A program made the position numbers and the translations under genes. A stretch of DNA of 64,000 nucleotides, from contig NW_023998415.1 in NCBI RefSeq assembly GCF_014805625.2, forward strand, positions 36,915,674 through 36,979,673. Direction: 5' to 3'. The notes under the pieces were generated by a model. That model did not search any database. It was not told the origin of the DNA and worked only from the letters and a program-made list of their open reading frames with translations. Shown here one piece after another: positions 59,546-64,000 of this stretch (positions are counted from its first letter, which is position 1; each line of letters starts with the position of its first letter). Source of the DNA: Glossina fuscipes (taxonomy: Eukaryota; Arthropoda; Insecta; Diptera; Glossinidae).

Positions 59546-62500
59546 GAAAAATATTCTGTTGCTCTTCGGTTCTTAAGTTAAAAATCACGCCTTGTTGCCA
59601 CATAAAGACTTCCGTTTGATAAGAACGGGGATGCAATTTCCGTGAGTATCCTGTCATGTGAGGGACTCTATAAAAAAAAAGGTGCGCCAATATATGAAAA
59701 AAGTGTGTGGGTCTTCGGCATTTCATTGCAGAAATGAATGAAGAGTAATAATACCCTACATAAATAAATAAATAAAGAATTGCATTGAATGTAGCGGGGC
59801 GGGGTATTTAATGTTCAACGTTTCTCGACTATAAAGTTTTTACTTTTTCTTTGTACATTTCATTGTACAAACACTTTTACCCTTTTTTTATTTACTTTTT
59901 AAAAATTATACGAATTTGTCTTGCGGTCTCTAATATAAGCACTTTGAGACAGATGGTTGGTGCGCTTATTGATACAAATACTTTCATATTTTTATTTAAG
60001 AATATTCTCTCGAAAACTTCTTCATTGTTTTATGTGTCGGCAAATATGTTGTTGGCAATGTGTAAGTTTTTTCATTTTTTTTTTTGCATATGCATTTTGG
60101 TAGAGCTTTATATCAGCTTTCTAAATAACAATGACAATCAAATAAACTAATAAAAAAAAAAGAAAAAAGAATCCAAGAATTATTCTAGATTTAGTTAAGA
60201 GAAAGGCATCACATATTGTACAAAAATTACAATTATTTGTTATACAAGTAGAAGAAATGTATAAAAATAATTTTTAAGTCAATAATTTCATATTATTTTA
60301 TTTGATTTAGTCTTGAGAAATTTATCAAGTTTATACACAAACAAATCTTCAAACAAATATAGAAAAAATCAAAGTATAAGAACAAGATTGATTGACATTG
60401 AGAATTTAGAATATTTTCCAAACAGCTTCGTATCGCTTTGTATCGCCGACTTTTATGAGAATACACAATAGTAAAAATTGATTCTTGATTCTTCTTAACG
60501 AATTTGATTGCTTTCATGCTATATAAGGTCTTATTATCCCAATCATTTTTTCTAAAAAGGAGAACATTAATATATCATAATAATTTTTTACATTACTCAT
60601 ACGCCTGGTGACCGTGTTTTAGTTCATTTACTTCAATAAAAGATATATGTAAAACAAAAACAAAAAAAAAGAAAAGAAGAAAATCGAAGCCCTAGAATAA
60701 CTTGAATTCGCAGCTCCTTTTATTTGTTTCCGTTGAGCAAAGTATGCTTTGGGTATACGCTTAAGGCCATATAGAGGTTATTTTACACCAAATTTTTTTT
60801 TTTATTTGTCTAATTAAAAATGTGGAAGCGGATTCTTTCACTTTCTATGCTCCTTCATATAATTCTGCAACTAACTACACGTAAATATATATATGAAAGT
60901 TTATTCATATTTTTACCTAAATCCTCGAGTTGATCGTACAATATACTAGGATTGTATAACATTTGCCAACGAATCGCTATAAGATTTGAATAGATTATTA
61001 CAAACACCTATGTATATACATGAGAGTAGTTATTGATTTCGATCATTCCATGTGTGATTAGCAAACAGTTAGCTTGTTTACGTGAACACTACAATACGCG
61101 CATATTGTATACGGTTGAAGTGCTTGCAAACGTATTAATGCGAACTCCACGTGTACACATCATTGCGTATGGATTCGTAATGCATTCATTTATGTTTGAA
61201 AATAACGGGAATTGAAGTTATGAATACTTACTTGTGATTTCCCCAGACTTACATACAAATATATTAAGTATGTTCGCACAGAACGGAAAAAGCAAAAAAA
61301 AAAAACAACACAAAAGGAAGAAATTTTATTCACTTTAGATCGACTACGGTATACTCAACACTTCAAATTATCGCGGGTCGTGTTAGAAAACCGGTTGCGG
61401 GTACTTTTTTCTCAACTTAATAGATTTTTAGGTAGCATACCGGGATAGCGTTACAATGGGGCAGCACAAACCGTTAAATAGCCTAAACCGCTTCGTTTGA
61501 TGTAATTCATCGTCAGAAATGAGACTTTATCGTCAAGTAAATGTGTATTTATTATGAGCACCGTTGTGCATGAGTGGGTCTGCTTCCAGATTTTTATGTG
61601 AAATCGCTATCCGTGCAGTAAGATGCTTACCGCCAAGAAGGCTTCTAGATTTTTTTTTTTTTTTTTTAAAACATTCATATGGAAGGGTGTAAAAATAATC
61701 ATTCCTTCACTTTCCAAATTCTACCCATTTATTTAGTCTATGGGGGAAACTGGTTTCGTGTTTGTACCAAAATATCTCGCAAGTAGCGATAAGCAAAGAT
61801 AAAGTGAAAGCATTTTCACATTGTTCGTGGTGTTGTATATGTTCGCAAAAATAATTTACACAATTTATGAACGATAATGGATAAGAACGTATTGAAATCG
61901 AATGAATATCATCCAATTTCAGACATGATATACGTAAGTTAGACAAGAGCTGAACTGAATGCGGTTTTAATTGTCTTTTCTTCCTGTCTAAGAAGATAGA
62001 TATTATGCGGACGAATGGACGGGTGGTAGGTCAGACGTTATGATGTTTGCATGATGAGTGCTTTGCTTTGTTACACGTGCATTAACAAATTTAATAAAAC
62101 TTTGCAATGCAAAAAGCACTGGCGTTCCCATTAACTTTTCAAGCGTTACTGTGCTCTGTTTCATTTTTTTTTTTATATATTTTGACTCAGTTTTCTTCTT
62201 CTTTTGAATATATTCGACGCACACTTACACGCATATTTAATTATGAAATAATTACAAGACCACAACATGACCCACATGTTATGTATGCATTTATAAAGTA
62301 CTTACCTACGTTATGATGCACACATATACCTAAACGCGAACATTTAATGTGAAATCACTAACACTTGTACGTACGCCATATATACAACACACTCATACAT
62401 ATTCAACCTCACTGACATACCATATACATATATATGTATATATAATCCATGCACACTATGCACTAAATGCAAAACATCCTTTCACAGATATAATGAACTG

Positions 62501-63599
62501 TAATATATATAACGATTGATATATACGAGTATGTGTAGTATATAAATAGCATGTTATCAATTGGCCGTGGTTAGTATGGCAGGCAATATAGAATATATAT
62601 GGAATATATCTTATTACATATATGCATTTATTTCTTTGATAGATTAATTATGACAAAAATTTTAGTTAATAAACTCATCATTTGTAAATTGGAATCATTT
62701 TACGGTTGATCTATGAAAAACTATTTAATTGAAAATCAAAATTAATCTCAGTAATGTCGTTATGTGGTTATCGATATCTATTTCTTTTCTAAGCAAAAGA
62801 AGTCAACCGAACGACTTGTATACATTATCTCTTTAATTTCTTTAAGGAAATGCTTTTAGCTTAGCTAGATTTCGGCGAATATATCGCTTTCCGTAATGTC
62901 ATCAACTAAATTATATTTTAGGGAACTGAATCATTTCTAATTTGCTGGTTCAGCAGACACATTCAACCCTCTAGAATATATTGAAAAAATGCTTTACTTG
63001 AAAATATTGTGTTTCTAAAACATTTTCTGCGTCTCTCCAGGCTTTAAGTGAACACCTGCTATAGAGTGGCATCCTGATGTCTTAGCTTTCCATTTCCTAC
63101 TCGTCCAATACCCTTAGTAGATGCCTTTTGAAAGATGCGTTTCCAAATACAAAAAAAAAAAAAAAAACCTATAGTTTCACTGTCACGAAAGCTGAATGGT
63201 TTCAATGTTTCTGGTTAGAAATGAAAAGTTTGCGATCACGTTTTTAAAAGTGGGTTGGTACGCTTTCTCTGTCATTTCGGTATAGATAAAGCGTAACACG
63301 CATGCTATTCAATGATCGTTAATAGTTGCAGTGAAAGGCGTGAGACACTTTTTAGCCTTAAAAGCGGAAAAGGGAAAAGATTTCAACATGGCGAAGCAAT
63401 TTCATAATTCCGAAATATGCAGACTAATAAACCAATAAAAATGAAATAACATACGGAAAAACGATGTTGCATTTGAAAGCGACAAGCAACATAAAACCTA
63501 CAATTTGCATTTTCTTCATTTAAATTTTTTACAATACCATTAAAAAAGCATTCGCACAATGGATCTTCGATAAGTTAAATGAAATATTATTTGTTCGAT
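59546..63599. other. anonymous A+T-rich DNA
   Basis: Contains short A and T runs (for example 61651-61667 and 63149-63166) and TA-rich stretches at 62420-62620. A less A+T-rich patch lies near 61360-61500. No gene, RNA or repeat family is recognised. Confidence 0.4.
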
Positions 63600-64000
63600 G
63601 CTTTTCTTATCCCCATTACGGATGGAAGAAATGAGGGGTATATTCAGTTTGTCAAAACGTTTGGAACGCCCAGAGGCAAGCATCAGAGACCTTACAAAGT
63701 ATATTTAATCTAGATCAGCATCAAATTCTAAATCGATTTAAGTATGTTCGCCTGTCAACCTATGCACTGTATGTTGTAAACATTCTCCATCAACGTCAAT
63801 TTTGGCAGAAACATTAGAAGTTCTTGCACACAACGTGCACAAAAATCGAAAAAAATTGACCACGCCTACTCAATATTTTAGTGTATCAAACATTAATTGT
63901 TTTTTCAATTCCTGTATAAGGCACAAAAACCAGCATAAAGTATACAGATTCTTAGCGACGTTTCAACTCCTGAATGCACCTAAACATATCCGCCTGTTCG
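63600..64000 (+). mobile_element. DINE-1-like element, cut by the window end
   Basis: It opens with TATCCCCATTACGGATGG and GGGGTATATTCAGTTTGTCA, then has GATCAGCATCAAATTCTAAA and continues in step with 229-640. The second core block begins just before base 64000, so the element runs on past the window. Confidence 0.75.

Overview
This is A+T-rich eukaryotic DNA, roughly two thirds A+T by eye, full of microsatellites, homopolymer runs and decayed transposons. It has no recognisable intact host protein gene, rRNA or tRNA. A higher fly (Diptera) is the best guess. The main evidence is about seventeen copies or fragments of a DINE-1/INE-1-like repeat, recognised by a 5' end like TTATACCC, a core of CTGTCCGTCCGT-type steps, a small terminal hairpin and a TTTCTTACTTGTTTT end. 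Fossils of mariner-type, pogo/Tigger-type and LINE transposons fit the same picture. The family of fly is not fixed by the sequence; a tephritid-like genome is only a guess. The window most probably lies in a very long intron or in intergenic DNA.

Layout. 1-3.6 kb: one near full-length DINE-1-like copy and two shorter ones, plus an anonymous ORF. 3.9-10 kb: many tandem repeats (GAGT, GGTC, AAT, AATG, GCATT) and anonymous DNA. 11.3-18.6 kb: three more large DINE-1-like copies. 18.9-20.1 kb: GA/GATA, TG and TGTC+GCAAT arrays. 20.5-21 kb: a LINE endonuclease remnant. 22.5-24.9 kb: degraded repeats and an internally deleted mariner-like transposase. 26.5-27.7 kb: CAG, CAGA, CAGTT and CCAGCCAT arrays. 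28-40 kb: mostly anonymous, with long poly-T and poly-A runs. 40.3-41.3 kb: a DINE-1-like copy apparently split by a retroposed poly-A insert. 46.2-46.9 kb: another DINE-1-like copy. 48.5 kb: a strong candidate splice module. 50-51 kb: a DINE-1-like fragment next to an inverted mariner-like remnant. 54-58.4 kb: a mariner D34D fossil, two further candidate splice modules and a pogo/Tigger fossil. 58.7 kb: a small ORF with a signal peptide. The last 400 bases enter another DINE-1-like copy.

No genes can be seen working together here. The most useful leads are the possible recursive-splice site or microexon at 48.5 kb, the possible secreted peptide at 58.7 kb and the transposon fossils. Each transposase carries stops, frameshifts or deletions, so none looks active. 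Edges of repeats are approximate because they were set by reading, not alignment.
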